Positions 44,481-53,810 are shown, counted from the stretch's first letter. The stretch: DNA of 64,000 nt from Mesorhizobium sp. (GCA_004020365.1 SAQR01000011.1:63944-127943); one strand, 5' to 3'. Notes: generated from the sequence alone by a model not told the origin. Numbers and translations: made by a program.

Positions 44481-45725
44481 ATGCATTTTGCCGGCATGAT
44501 GCACCAAATTCTGCTTGTGAAACGGTTCTTTCGAGACAGCCGCGGTAACTTTGCGACCGGTCTCGTTGTCATGCTGCTTCCTATGATTGCAGCAGTCGGC
44601 GCCGCGGTGGATCTCGCGAACATGAACCGCGAGCGGAGCAGGCTTCAATCGGCTCTCGATGCAGCAAGCATGCAGATCGCCGTTAAGGTCAACTCGGGCC
44701 TGAGCGACGGTGAGCTACAGGCGCTTGGCGACAAGCTACTCAAAGCCAACTTGGCATCGGTCGATGCAGGCGCGGACAACATACCCTCGCTCGTCTATCA
44801 CGGTCTGGCGACGGAAGACCACGGAAGCCAGAGCCTCAGGACTGAATCCAGCCTCAACTACACCTATCTCATTCCGCGCTCAATCGGCGGCGATGGACCG
44901 TCATCCACCACCATTCTCGTCCGGTCCCGCATAACATCCAACAATGGTGATACGGCGTGCGTATATGCCCTCAACCGGGCCGCGCCGCGTGCCTTCGAGG
45001 CGGCCGGGAGCACCACAGTCATCATGGATGGCTGCGTTATCGCTTCCAATTCGTCGGCTCCGGATTCCATCTATGTTGGCGGCGACGCGTCCCTTGAGGC
45101 GGACTGCATTCAATCATCTGGCGGAATAGTGGCGACCAGCGGACTGATCACCGATTGTGAGCAAAATCGCGTCAATGCGTGGCGACTGCCTGACCCATGG
45201 GGTAATCTGGTGGAACCGGTACCACCAATCTTGTATCCTAATCCGAAAGCTGGCGACCTGACAGTCAGTCCAGGGCGGTATCGAAATCTCGATCTGAGCG
45301 GCGACAAGACCCTGGAGCCGGGCCTCTATTATGTCGAAGGTTCTCTTTCCGTCAAAGGCATAGTGACCGGTGCCGGCGTGACCATGTTCATGGCTGATGG
45401 CGGCATAACAGTGAACGGCAACGGCTCGTTGTCATTGAGCGCGCCGCAGACAGGCGACTATGCCGGCATGCTGATGATGTCGGCACGAGCGAACACATCG
45501 TCCCACTTGTTCAATGGGAATGGCGCCACTGATCTGAACGGCGTCCTATACTTCCCCTATGGCGACCTTACCTACAATGGTAACAACGGAACTAGCAGCA
45601 GCTGCCTGCGCATCGTTGCCGACACGATCAAGATGAGCGGCAATTCGAACATCAAGTCCGACTGCAGTGCGGAACTGGGGGGACGCGAAGCTAAAGTGGC
45701 GGGCCCGTTTTACTTTTCGATGTAA
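44481..45725 (+). CDS. TadG-like protein with N-terminal Tad anchor and repetitive C-terminal domain
   Basis: A 414-residue protein. The N-terminus RGNFATGLVVMLLPMIAAVG then AAVDLANMNRERSRLQSALD is the TadE/TadG-type anchor and following helix. Instead of a von Willebrand A domain, the rest is rich in Gly, Asn, Ser and Thr. It has repeated short strands (DLTVSPGRYRNLDLSGDKTL, EPGLYYVEGSLSVKGIVTGA, GVTMFMADGGITVNGNGSLS) that look like a right-handed beta-helix. It ends abruptly after VAGPFYFSM. It is likely a minor surface or pilus-tip component. The start at 44481 is uncertain; 44496 is the alternative. Confidence 0.75.
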   Translation: MHFAGMMHQILLVKRFFRDSRGNFATGLVVMLLPMIAAVGAAVDLANMNRERSRLQSALDAASMQIAVKVNSGLSDGELQALGDKLLKANLASVDAGADNIPSLVYHGLATEDHGSQSLRTESSLNYTYLIPRSIGGDGPSSTTILVRSRITSNNGDTACVYALNRAAPRAFEAAGSTTVIMDGCVIASNSSAPDSIYVGGDASLEADCIQSSGGIVATSGLITDCEQNRVNAWRLPDPWGNLVEPVPPILYPNPKAGDLTVSPGRYRNLDLSGDKTLEPGLYYVEGSLSVKGIVTGAGVTMFMADGGITVNGNGSLSLSAPQTGDYAGMLMMSARANTSSHLFNGNGATDLNGVLYFPYGDLTYNGNNGTSSSCLRIVADTIKMSGNSNIKSDCSAELGGREAKVAGPFYFSM

Positions 45726-45897
45726 GGCAGTTGCGAACGTTCGAGACCTCCCATTGGCCGCCCCATGCACCACCGACGCTCGGTTAGATGGCGGCTATGT
45801 AGACGGCCATTTGCTTGTATTGACGGTTGCGATGGTGGCATCGCTTGCGATTCAGATTGGCCTTCGCCTGCCGTTGGGCTGAAGCGTGCGCGTGTAG

Positions 45898-46362
45898 CTA
45901 TTGAGAGCTTTGTCGCCGCGGCACCACTAGATTGGCAATCATGGTCTGCACTGCCTCTCTATTCTGGTTCAGCGTTGTCACGCGCATCTTGATCAGACCT
46001 TGCTTCGGCCGCGACTTCGACGGCCTCACCTCGAGCACTTCGCCTTCAACGCGCAGCTCATCGTCCGGTCGAACTGCGCGGGGCCAGCGCAATTCGTCCG
46101 AGCCAGCGCCAACAATCCCGCCGACGGGCTTGAACTCGCTTTCGACCAGGAGGCGCATCGTGATTGCGGCCGTATGCCACCCGCTGGCCACAAGCTCGCG
46201 AAAGAATGTTCCCCGTGCCGCATCGCTGTCGAGATGAAACGGTTGTGGGTCGAACTTGCTGGCGAACGCTTTGATCTCGTTCTCCTCAACGCGCAGCGAG
46301 CCAGACCCGAAGACCTGACCGACCGAAAGGTCTTCCAAATAGAGCTGAGTCACTGGTGGCAT
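45898..46362 (-). CDS. MaoC family dehydratase (hot-dog fold)
   Basis: A 154-residue (R)-enoyl-CoA-hydratase-like protein. The hydratase motif region is ASKFDPQPFHLDSDAARGTF, containing the conserved Asp and His. ASGWHTAAITMRLLVESEF and GAGSDELRWPRAVRPDDELR also fit the MaoC group. The substrate is an unknown acyl-CoA. It stands alone on the minus strand between the Tad locus and the transposase. Confidence 0.88.
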   Translation of the reverse strand: MPPVTQLYLEDLSVGQVFGSGSLRVEENEIKAFASKFDPQPFHLDSDAARGTFFRELVASGWHTAAITMRLLVESEFKPVGGIVGAGSDELRWPRAVRPDDELRVEGEVLEVRPSKSRPKQGLIKMRVTTLNQNREAVQTMIANLVVPRRQSSQ

Positions 46363-46466
46363 CTTTTCCGATCCTGGAATGAAGGGGCGGCAGGGTCGGC
46401 AGGGTCCGTTTAGGCGACCAGCCGTCGTTGATGCCGCCCAGCTTTGTCTGCGCCGTCGCGTCGCGC

Positions 46467-47663
46467 CTAAAATGACTCGGGCGCAGGTCGAGGGGAATCA
46501 GCACCATGGTGAGAAATTTGCGTGTCGATTCCATCACTGAAAGCGAGGGGCGCCGGCACAACCTTGCCCTCATTGCCGCAGAGTGTCGCGTCGGGTCCAC
46601 AGCCAAAGATGCGAACGACCAGGGTGCGCCGCTTGATCTCCTGGTTCAGCCGCTCCAGCATGTTCGTCGACTTCATGTGCTTGTGATGCGGCAGCGGCAG
46701 CCGGTAGAAGCTCAGCGTCTCCTCGATGTTGTTCTCCACCCAATCCACCAGCTTCGGGTATTTGGCCTGCCATTTGGCGATCCACTGCGCCAGGTCGCGC
46801 TTGACCTCGGCTAGGTCGCGCCGGTCATAGAACCATCTGAGCTCCATCAGGCAGTCGTCGTCGACCTTGCGCGGCACATAATCGAGCGCGTTTCTGAGGA
46901 AGTGCACGTAACAACGCTGCCAGACTGCCTCGGGCAGGACTTCGCGGATCGCTGCCCTGAGCCCCGGATGGTCGTCGGAGACGACGAACTCGACGCCGGC
47001 GAGCCCGCGCTGCTTGAGCCCTGTCACGAACGCGCGCCAGCTCGAATGGCTTTCACGGTTGGCCAGCTCGACACCGAGCACCTGGCGCCGGCCCTCCCAG
47101 TCGACACCGATCGCCACCAAGACCGCCTGGCTGGCGATCACGCCGGCCTCGCGCGCCCGCTCGTAGCGCGCGTCCAGAATGAGGTACGGGTAAGGTTCGG
47201 CAAGCCGCTGCTCAAAGAACGCCTTCAGCGCTTCATCCAGCCGCGCCGTCGCCTCGCTCACCGTCGAGGCCGAGAAGGCGTGGCCGCACAGCTCCTCGGT
47301 GATCGCCTTGACCTTGCGCGTCGACACGCCTTGCACGTACATCTCGACCAGCGCCGACACCAATGCTTTCTCCGAGCGCTGATAACGCTCAAACAACTCC
47401 GTCGAGAACCGGCCGGCCCGATCTTGCGGAACCCGAAGTTCCAGCACTCCAACCCGCGTCACAAGCTTGCGCTCATAATAGCCGGACCGGTAACCAACCC
47501 GCTCCGTCGTCCGCTCGCCTTTCTCGGCCCCGATCGCCTCCGTCATCTCGGCTTCCAAAGCCTCCTGCACGACAGCCTGCAAAACTCTGCGGAAGCCGTC
47601 CTCATCCGACAACAGCAACGCTTTCAACTCGCCTCTGCTCAGTCTAACTTCTGGCTTGGTCAT
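46467..47663 (-). mobile_element. IS256-family transposase (C-terminus atypical)
   Basis: A 398-residue mutator-type transposase. DDE-type landmarks are LILDARYERAREAGVIASQ, VEFVVSDDHPGLRAAI, WQRCYVHFLRNALDYVPRK and TNMLERLNQEIKRRT, which carries the final Glu. After RRTLVVRIF (about residue 345) the expected C-terminal tail (Cys-Leu-Arg-Leu-Val-Arg-type, then Glu-Asn-Trp) is missing, and about 45 unrelated residues follow to the stop. So the 3' end is probably truncated or rearranged. I could not identify terminal inverted repeats. The 5' side ends within about 125 bases of the tRNA-Thr 3' end. Confidence 0.85.
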
Positions 47664-47790
47664 GGCACTCCCCTTCCACGGGAATCGGTGATCGCAACGT
47701 CACCAGCGTGCCATGGCCGCCCCTCGCCTCGGAGCAAGGGCTGTTCTCTCTCCAAAGCTTTTTGCAGAACCTTCAGGACACTATCGTTTT

Positions 47791-47866
47791 TGGTGCCGCT
47801 TAGGTGACTCGAACACCTGACCCCATCATTACGAATGATGTGCTCTACCAACTGAGCTAAAGCGGC
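47791..47866 (-). tRNA. tRNA-Thr (anticodon CGT)
   Basis: 76 bases on the minus strand. The acceptor strands GCCGCTT and AAGCGGC pair perfectly and CCA is encoded. The D arm is GCTC...GAGC, the anticodon stem is ATCAT/ATGAT with loop TCGTA centred on CGT (reads ACG), and the T arm is AGGTG TTCGAGT CACCT. All stems close. An open frame reading QLVEHIIRND over it is the usual translation artefact of this tRNA. Confidence 0.95.
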
Positions 47867-48101
47867 CCGGGAAGCCAAGGCCTCCAAGATGCGCTGGGTG
47901 ATAGACGCAACCCGCCACAAATTCAAGATGGCACTTGGCATTTCGTGGGAACTCATCCCGGCCCTAGAGGCGGCCGCCGCGCCGGTCCACCATGCGGTCG
48001 CGCGAGGCCTCAACGCCAGGTTGCGCAACGTCGCGTTGGCACTGGATCGGGAAACCGGCGAAAAATATTGATTCCTTTACCGAAAACCGCCGAAATCGGC
48101 T

Positions 48102-49421
48102 TTGGATGCATCACCAGGGCAGAATGCGGCCGCTGGCCCGTTGATTGATCGGTCGCCTGCGGCTAACGATCATGACAATGTGAGCGTACGTGCAGAGGGG
48201 TCCCCGTTGGACGCGATCGAAAAAGCGATCCGGAATGCCTTCGAGAAAGGCAATGCCGAAGACCGCGCGTTTCGCGAGCGGGTCTACCGATCGGCCTTCG
48301 CCGCACTTGATCGTGCCCTGCAGGCCAACCCGAACGTGACGGTGGAAGTCGCCATCAAGCGCCGCAAGGCGGTGCAGGCCAAGATCACCGAAATCGAATC
48401 CGAATTCCTGCCGGCGGTTCGCACTGTCGGCCGGCCGGCCGATGACGACGCTGCAGCATCGGCTGCGGAGCAGCCGGCTGGCAGCGAAGCCGATGCCGAT
48501 GCCGAATCCCAGGCCGATGCCGAACCGGATGCCGGCGCCGACGCTGAACCGGCGCCGCCGCCTGAGGTCGTTGTCGACGCTCCGGCGGAGCCTCCTGCTT
48601 CCGACGCGCCCCCAGCTTCCGATGCGCCGCGCTCGCGCGTCTTGCCGGTCGTTCCCGATATCATGCCCGAACCGGTTCTTCCCGGTGCGCCGGAGATCGA
48701 CATGTCGTCCTCTGCATCGGCCGGAGACGGCGACGCAGAGGTGATGCCCGACCGCGACGACAGGCGGGTGAGAGGCCCCCGCCTGCCTCTCACCGCGATC
48801 TTCCTTGGCGTGACGCTGCTCGCAGCTGCCGGCATCGGCCTCTATTTCGCTGCTCAGACCGGCGTCTTCAAGTCGGCGGCCGAACTCGACACCGCCCCGC
48901 CGCAAACGCCACCGACGGTGGAAGACGATGATTTCACGCCGCCAGGCGACACCGCCTCGCCGCTGAACTCCGGCGAGGCGCAGCGCGACTGGATCAATGT
49001 GTTTTCACCGAGCGACCCGGCGCCTGTCAGCGCGCCTTCGGATGCCAAGGCCGAAGTCATGCAGGACGACAGTGGCTCCTTCCTGCGCATCCGGTCGGGC
49101 GCCTCCGGTTCGGCGATCAGCTTCGACGTCGGGCAAGGCGTTTTGGAAAAACTCGCCGGCAAGCACGCCACGTTCGACATCATTGCCCGCTCCGAGGAGG
49201 GCCAGGAGACGCAGATCTCCGTCGACTGCAATTTCGGCGAACTCGGCGACTGCGGCCGCAAGCGCTACGCGGTCGGCCACGAGCGCAACGAATACCTGTT
49301 CGACGTGCGCTTTCCCGACAAGCGTCCGGGCGCTGCCGGCGCCATCGCCATCAATTCCGACTTCGACAAGCAGGGCAAGTCGGTCGACATCTACGAGATC
49401 CGCGTCTCGATCGTTCCTTGA
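48102..49421 (+). CDS. Acid/proline-rich single-span membrane protein, hypothetical
   Basis: A 439-residue protein with no family I recognise. Residues about 30-110 are a charged helical region (IEKAIRNAFEKGNAEDRAFR ... EVAIKRRKAVQAKITEIE). Residues about 115-220 are an Asp/Ala/Pro/Glu-rich disordered stretch. One transmembrane helix (LPLTAIFLGVTLLAAAGIGL) lies near 230-250. The periplasmic C-terminal domain has SFLRIRSGASGSAISFDVGQ then GVLEKLAGKHATFDI and two Cys (VDCNFGELGDCGRKRY) that could form a disulfide. The start is uncertain: 48102 ATG, 48180 GTG, or a TTG near 48207 with the best ribosome site. Confidence 0.7.
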   Translation: MDASPGQNAAAGPLIDRSPAANDHDNVSVRAEGSPLDAIEKAIRNAFEKGNAEDRAFRERVYRSAFAALDRALQANPNVTVEVAIKRRKAVQAKITEIESEFLPAVRTVGRPADDDAAASAAEQPAGSEADADAESQADAEPDAGADAEPAPPPEVVVDAPAEPPASDAPPASDAPRSRVLPVVPDIMPEPVLPGAPEIDMSSSASAGDGDAEVMPDRDDRRVRGPRLPLTAIFLGVTLLAAAGIGLYFAAQTGVFKSAAELDTAPPQTPPTVEDDDFTPPGDTASPLNSGEAQRDWINVFSPSDPAPVSAPSDAKAEVMQDDSGSFLRIRSGASGSAISFDVGQGVLEKLAGKHATFDIIARSEEGQETQISVDCNFGELGDCGRKRYAVGHERNEYLFDVRFPDKRPGAAGAIAINSDFDKQGKSVDIYEIRVSIVP

Positions 49422-49424
49422 GCC

Positions 49425-51026
49425 TCAGGTATCGAGCAGCGCCTGCAGCGTCTCGATGCGATCGGCTTCGGCCGCCGGCTTGTCCCAGCGCAGCCGTGAG
49501 ATGCGCGGAAAGCGCATGGCGACGCCGGATTTGTGCCGTGTCGAGCGGTTAAGCCCTTCGAACGCCACCTCCAGCACCAGGCCTTGTCTGCGGTCGGCCC
49601 GCACCGAGCGGACCGGGCCGAAGCGCTCGACCGTGTTGTCGCGGACATATTTGTCGACCTGCCTCAGTTCCTCGTCGGTGAAGCCGAAATAGGCTTTCCC
49701 CACCGGCACCAGTTCCTCCGATCCTTCCGGGCCGGACCACACGCCGAACGTGTAGTCGGAATAGAAACTCGAACGCTTGCCGTGGCCGCGCTGGGCATAC
49801 ATCAGCACAGCGTCGATCGTGTGCGGATCGCGCTTCCATTTGAACCATGGGCCTTTCGGCCGGCCGGTGAGATAGGGCGAATCCCAGCGCTTCAGCATCA
49901 CGCCTTCGATGACCGGATGCAGCGGCTTGCGGCGCAATTCCTCCAGCGCCTGCCAGTCGGTGAATTCGATCAGCGGCGAAAGATCGAAGCGGCTCGGATC
50001 GAGCGTCTGCACGAAGGATTGGAGGCGGCCGCGCCGCTCGCTAAAAGGCAGCGTGCGCAAGTCCTCGTCGCCGATCTGAAGCACGTCATAGCAGCGCATG
50101 AAGGCCGGGTATTGCTGCTGGATCTTCGGCGTCACGCTTTTGCGGTTCAGCCGCTGCTGCAGGTCCGAGAACGTGCCGGTCGCCTGCAAGGGATCGCCGA
50201 CCAGAAGCTCGCCGTCGAGGGTGGCGGAGAAATCCATCGCCTCTGCGAGGTCAGGAAAGGCCCCGGAAACATCGTCGCCGGTGCGCGAATAGAGCCGGCG
50301 AACACCGCCTTCCGATACCGCCTGCACGCGAATACCGTCCCATTTCCACTCGGCGGCATAGTCGGCCGGGTCGAGCTTTTCGAGGTCGCCGTCACCGATT
50401 GGGTTCGACAGCATCACCGGCCGGAACAGCGCCAGCGCCGTCTTTTTGGGTTTTTCTGCCTTGCCTTCCAGCCAGGCGAACAGCTCGGCATAGGGCGGCG
50501 TCAGCCCATGCCAGAGTTCTTCGATCTCGGCGACGTCGACCTTGCCGAGATCGGCCAGCGCCTGCTTTGCCAGCCGCGCCGAAACGCCGATGCGCAGGCC
50601 GCCGGTGACCAGCTTGATGATGGCGAAGCGCGCCGAGATGCTGGCGCTGTCGAGCAGCCGGGCCAGCACCTTCGGCCCGTCGGAACGGCTCGCCGCCTGC
50701 AGCTTGGCGACGACCTCGGCGAGTGTTGGCTCATGGTTGGCGATATCCGCCGGCGATTGCGGCCAGACCAGCGACACGGTCTCCGCCAGGTCACCGACAT
50801 AGTCGTAGGAATAGCCGAACAGCACCGGGTCCATGCGCTCCATGACCAGCGCGCGCAGCATCGCCGGCTTGACCGCCGCGATGGTCAGGTCGCCGGTGAT
50901 GGCAGCCAGCGCCAGGCCGCGATCCGGATCCTCGACGCTGCGGAAATAATCGCGCAGCAGCGTCAGCTTGCCGTTGCGCGACGGCGTCAGCACGAGGCGG
51001 TCGAGGAGTTCGGCGAAGCGGTTCAT
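49425..51026 (-). CDS. ATP-dependent DNA ligase (damage-response type)
   Basis: A 533-residue ligase. Catalytic Lys228 lies in [12 protein letters not shown] (KxDGxR motif), followed by [27 protein letters not shown], the motif-IV/V region [12 protein letters not shown] and [20 protein letters not shown]. The N-terminal adenylation-independent domain ([20 protein letters not shown]) is present. This type is typically encoded beside an exonuclease and a DEXH helicase in a DNA-damage module. The longer frame upstream translates the palindromic repeat. It converges with the membrane-protein gene, 3 bases apart. Confidence 0.92.
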   Translation of the reverse strand: MNRFAELLDRLVLTPSRNGKLTLLRDYFRSVEDPDRGLALAAITGDLTIAAVKPAMLRALVMERMDPVLFGYSYDYVGDLAETVSLVWPQSPADIANHEPTLAEVVAKLQAASRSDGPKVLARLLDSASISARFAIIKLVTGGLRIGVSARLAKQALADLGKVDVAEIEELWHGLTPPYAELFAWLEGKAEKPKKTALALFRPVMLSNPIGDGDLEKLDPADYAAEWKWDGIRVQAVSEGGVRRLYSRTGDDVSGAFPDLAEAMDFSATLDGELLVGDPLQATGTFSDLQQRLNRKSVTPKIQQQYPAFMRCYDVLQIGDEDLRTLPFSERRGRLQSFVQTLDPSRFDLSPLIEFTDWQALEELRRKPLHPVIEGVMLKRWDSPYLTGRPKGPWFKWKRDPHTIDAVLMYAQRGHGKRSSFYSDYTFGVWSGPEGSEELVPVGKAYFGFTDEELRQVDKYVRDNTVERFGPVRSVRADRRQGLVLEVAFEGLNRSTRHKSGVAMRFPRISRLRWDKPAAEADRIETLQALLDT

Positions 51027-51052
51027 GATGGCGTGCACCACGGGCGAGCATT

Positions 51053-51262
51053 GCGCTCTACGGCGCCCCCCTCTGGCCTGCCCTCTTTGGCAAAACTTGG
51101 CATCTCCCCCACGAGGGGGGAGATTGGCTGTCGCGACTGCTTTCGCCAATCTCTAACGTTGCAAGAATGAGCACGGTGCCGAAGCTGCCAATCTCCCCCC
51201 AAGTGCGGGAGATGCCAAGTTTTGCCAAAGAGGGCAGGCCAGAGGAGGGCGCCGTAGAGCGC
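51053..51262. repeat. Long palindromic intergenic element, copy C
   Basis: 210 bases. The terminal arms GCGCTCTACGGCGCC and GGCGCCGTAGAGCGC are perfect reverse complements. The arms continue through TTGGCAAAACTTGGCATCTC and GAGATGCCAAGTTTTGCCAA. Its core (CTTTCGCCAATCTCTAACG) is in the opposite orientation to the cores of copies A and B. It lies between the exonuclease and ligase genes, splitting a two-gene operon. Confidence 0.88.
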
Positions 51263-51282
51263 TACATCGGCCGTGAGCGCCA

Positions 51283-52293
51283 TCAATCGCCCTCGTCCTC
51301 GTAGCCGACGAGATGCAGCGGCCGCGCAGCGATGCCTTCGAGTTCGCACCAGCGCACCAGCGCTTCCTCGCGGCCATGAGTCACCCAGATTTCCTCGGCG
51401 CCGGTTTCCTTTATCGTGGCGGTCAGCTCGTCCCAGTCGGCATGGTCGGAAATGATCAGCGGCAGCTCGACGCCGCCCTGCTTGGCGCGCTGGCGGATGC
51501 GCATCCAGCCGGACGCAAAGCACGAGATCGGATCGGGAAAGCGCCGCGCCCAGCGGTCGGCGAAGGCCGAGGGCGGGCCGACGACGATGGCCCCGGCGAA
51601 ATCCTGCCTGCCACTGCTTTCGACGGTCGCCGGCTCCAGCGTCCCGAGCTCGATGCCCTGGCTCTGATAGTAATCGCTGAGCCTGGCCAGCGCGCCGTGG
51701 ATGTAGATCGGGCTGTCATGGCCGGCGTCGCGCAGCAAGCGCATGACGCGCTGCGCCTTGCCGAGCGCATAGGCGCCGACCAGATGCGCGCGTTCGGGAA
51801 ACTGCGCAGTCGATTTCAGCAGGCGGGCGATCTCTTCGGTATCGGGCGGATGCCGGAACACCGGTAGGCCGAAGGTCGCCTCGGTGATGAACACGTCGCA
51901 CTTGACCGGTTCGAACGGCTCGCAGGTCGCATCCCTCTGGCGCTTGTAGTCGCCCGAAGCGACGATGCATGAGCCCTGATGCACGACCTCGATCTGCGCC
52001 GAGCCCAGCACATGGCCGGCCGGATGGAAGGTTACGCTGACGCCGTTCAGCGCAATCGCCTCGCCAAGTGCTGCCGCTTGCGTGGTCCCGGCAAAACCCT
52101 CGCCGTAGCGCAGTCCCATGATGTCAAGCGTCTGTTGTGTAGCCAGCACCGAGCGGTGGCCGGAACGGGCATGGTCGGAATGGCCGTGCGTGATCAGCGC
52201 CCGGTTGACCGGCCGCACCGGATCGATGAAGAAATCGCCGGGTGGGCAATAGAGGCCCTCGGGTCGAGGGTGAAGCAGGTCGCTGGCGCGCAT
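51283..52293 (-). CDS. Ligase-associated DNA-damage-response exonuclease (metallo-beta-lactamase/beta-CASP fold)
   Basis: A 336-residue metallo-beta-lactamase-fold nuclease. The metal motif is ITHGHSDHARSGH, followed by HPAGHVLGSAQIEV, VASGDYKRQRDATCEPF and the downstream Asp/His sites near SDHADWDELTATI. It belongs to the exonuclease group that accompanies bacterial ATP-dependent ligases. The start at 52293 is preferred because the family begins just after MRASDLLHPRPEGLYCPPGD. It is upstream of the ligase gene on the same strand. Confidence 0.88.
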   Translation of the reverse strand: MRASDLLHPRPEGLYCPPGDFFIDPVRPVNRALITHGHSDHARSGHRSVLATQQTLDIMGLRYGEGFAGTTQAAALGEAIALNGVSVTFHPAGHVLGSAQIEVVHQGSCIVASGDYKRQRDATCEPFEPVKCDVFITEATFGLPVFRHPPDTEEIARLLKSTAQFPERAHLVGAYALGKAQRVMRLLRDAGHDSPIYIHGALARLSDYYQSQGIELGTLEPATVESSGRQDFAGAIVVGPPSAFADRWARRFPDPISCFASGWMRIRQRAKQGGVELPLIISDHADWDELTATIKETGAEEIWVTHGREEALVRWCELEGIAARPLHLVGYEDEGD

Positions 52294-52507
52294 GGCCCCA
52301 AGATAGTTGCTAATTCCGGCGCGGGAAGCCTGTTGCAAGTGACTGCTGACTCGGCATACAGGCAACTGCCGGCGGGATTTTTATCACAAAACCGCATCAG
52401 GCTTCGTCCGGCGACGCTTTTCGTTCAGCTGCGCAACGCGTGGCGGCTACGAAAATAGCCCGATACGCATGCCCGAACGGGCAGGACACCGACACGGAGG
52501 ACGTTGC

Positions 52508-52840
52508 ATGCGCTGGAACTTGGTGGTCTTGGCATCTTGCCTGGCAATAGCCGGCTGCGTCGGCACCTCGATTGCCGAGCGACAGGACGCGAATGTCCAG
52601 TCCTCGCTGCAATATGACAGCGTGCCTTGCGATCGATTGCTGGCGCAACGCAACGCGCTGGCGCAGCGATATCGTCTTCCGCAGGACGCCAAGCCGTCCT
52701 TCTCCGATCCGGGCGTAGGTCTCGGCCCGTTCACGCCGGACACTCGTCCCAAGGCCCAGCGCGACGTCGAACAGGCAAGCGGCCGGATCGACGCCATGAA
52801 CCGGTCGATCACCCGCCGCGAATGTGGCAAGCCGGGTTAA
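52508..52840 (+). CDS. Small lipoprotein, hypothetical
   Basis: A 110-residue protein with a lipoprotein leader (MRWNLVVLASCLAIAGC; lipobox AIAGC). The mature part has DSVPCDRLLAQRNALAQRYR and a polar helical C-terminus. GGAGGACG precedes the ATG at 52508. Function unknown. The last four bases overlap the convergent GhrA-like gene. Confidence 0.75.
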   Translation: MRWNLVVLASCLAIAGCVGTSIAERQDANVQSSLQYDSVPCDRLLAQRNALAQRYRLPQDAKPSFSDPGVGLGPFTPDTRPKAQRDVEQASGRIDAMNRSITRRECGKPG

Positions 52841-53778
52841 TACCCTGCCTTGCGATCCACCACGTTCTCGAGCTTCTCGCCGCGCTCGAAGGCGGCCATC
52901 TGGCGCAGCATGATTGGCACCAGGTGCACGGGATCGGAGGTCGCCGCCGCGTGCGGCGTCACGAACACTTTTGGGTGGCTCCATAGCCGGCTGGTCTTCG
53001 GCAGCGGCTCGACCTCGAACACGTCGAGGCTCGCTTCCTTGAGCGTGCCGTCCTCCAGCGCACGCAGAATGTCGGCGTCCTTCTGCAACTTGCCGCGCCC
53101 GGCGTTGATCAGCACCGAGCCGCCGAGGCCGTTGCGTTTCCTCAACTCCTTCAGCACGCCGTAATTGATGATGCCTTGCGTCTGCGGCGTAAGCGGCAAC
53201 AGCACCACCAGAATGTCGGTGGCGTTGAGGAAGGGGATCAATCCGGCCTCACCCGCATAGGTTGAAACGCCTTGCATCGGCCTGTCGCTGCGCGACCAGC
53301 CATTGACCGCAAAGTCGAGCGCCAAAAGCACCGACGCCGCCGCGCGGCCAAGTGTGCCGAGCCCCATGATGCCGACGGAGATGTCGCCGGCCGGCCGCTG
53401 CGGCGATTCATGCCAGATCTTTTTTTGCTGCTGCGACCGGTAGAGCATGCCCTGGCGATGGTGATCGAGCACCCGCCAGACGACATATTCGGTCATGTAT
53501 TGGGTCAAATTGTCGGCCACGACCTTGACGATCGGCACGTCGGGCAAAGTGGGATCGGCGACGATGTGGTCGACGCCGGCGCCGATCGAAAAGACAGCGC
53601 GCAGATTGGGCAGGGACGACAGAAGGTTAGGCCGCTGCTTCCAAACCACCGCATAGGTGATCGAAGGATCGCTGGCGCCTTCCGGCTCGAGCACCACCTC
53701 GCGTTCGGCCGCCAAGAGTTCGCGCCAACGGCCTGGATGGATACCGGTGAGGGCAAGCAGGACACGGCCTTTTTCCAT
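52837..53778 (-). CDS. ghrA: Glyoxylate/hydroxypyruvate reductase A-type 2-hydroxyacid dehydrogenase
   Basis: A 313-residue NAD(P)H-dependent D-2-hydroxyacid dehydrogenase, the length of E. coli GhrA. The Rossmann motif is VGIMGLGTLGRAAASVLLAL, followed by LLPLTPQTQGIINYGVLKEL, the catalytic Arg in LINAGRGKLQKD, Glu in LDVFEVEPLP and the catalytic His in VFVTPHAAATSDP. It reduces glyoxylate or hydroxypyruvate in the cytosol. Confidence 0.88.
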   Translation of the reverse strand: MEKGRVLLALTGIHPGRWRELLAAEREVVLEPEGASDPSITYAVVWKQRPNLLSSLPNLRAVFSIGAGVDHIVADPTLPDVPIVKVVADNLTQYMTEYVVWRVLDHHRQGMLYRSQQQKKIWHESPQRPAGDISVGIMGLGTLGRAAASVLLALDFAVNGWSRSDRPMQGVSTYAGEAGLIPFLNATDILVVLLPLTPQTQGIINYGVLKELRKRNGLGGSVLINAGRGKLQKDADILRALEDGTLKEASLDVFEVEPLPKTSRLWSHPKVFVTPHAAATSDPVHLVPIMLRQMAAFERGEKLENVVDRKAGY

Positions 53779-53810
53779 GGCGGGTTCTTTTTCCTTTATG
53801 CGGGTGCAGC

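Noticed and set aside
47660-48028. Small frame containing AQLVEHIIRNDGVRC
   Set aside because: It reads through the tRNA-Thr gene, a familiar false protein. The frame at 32560-32946 is the same artefact over the tRNA remnant.
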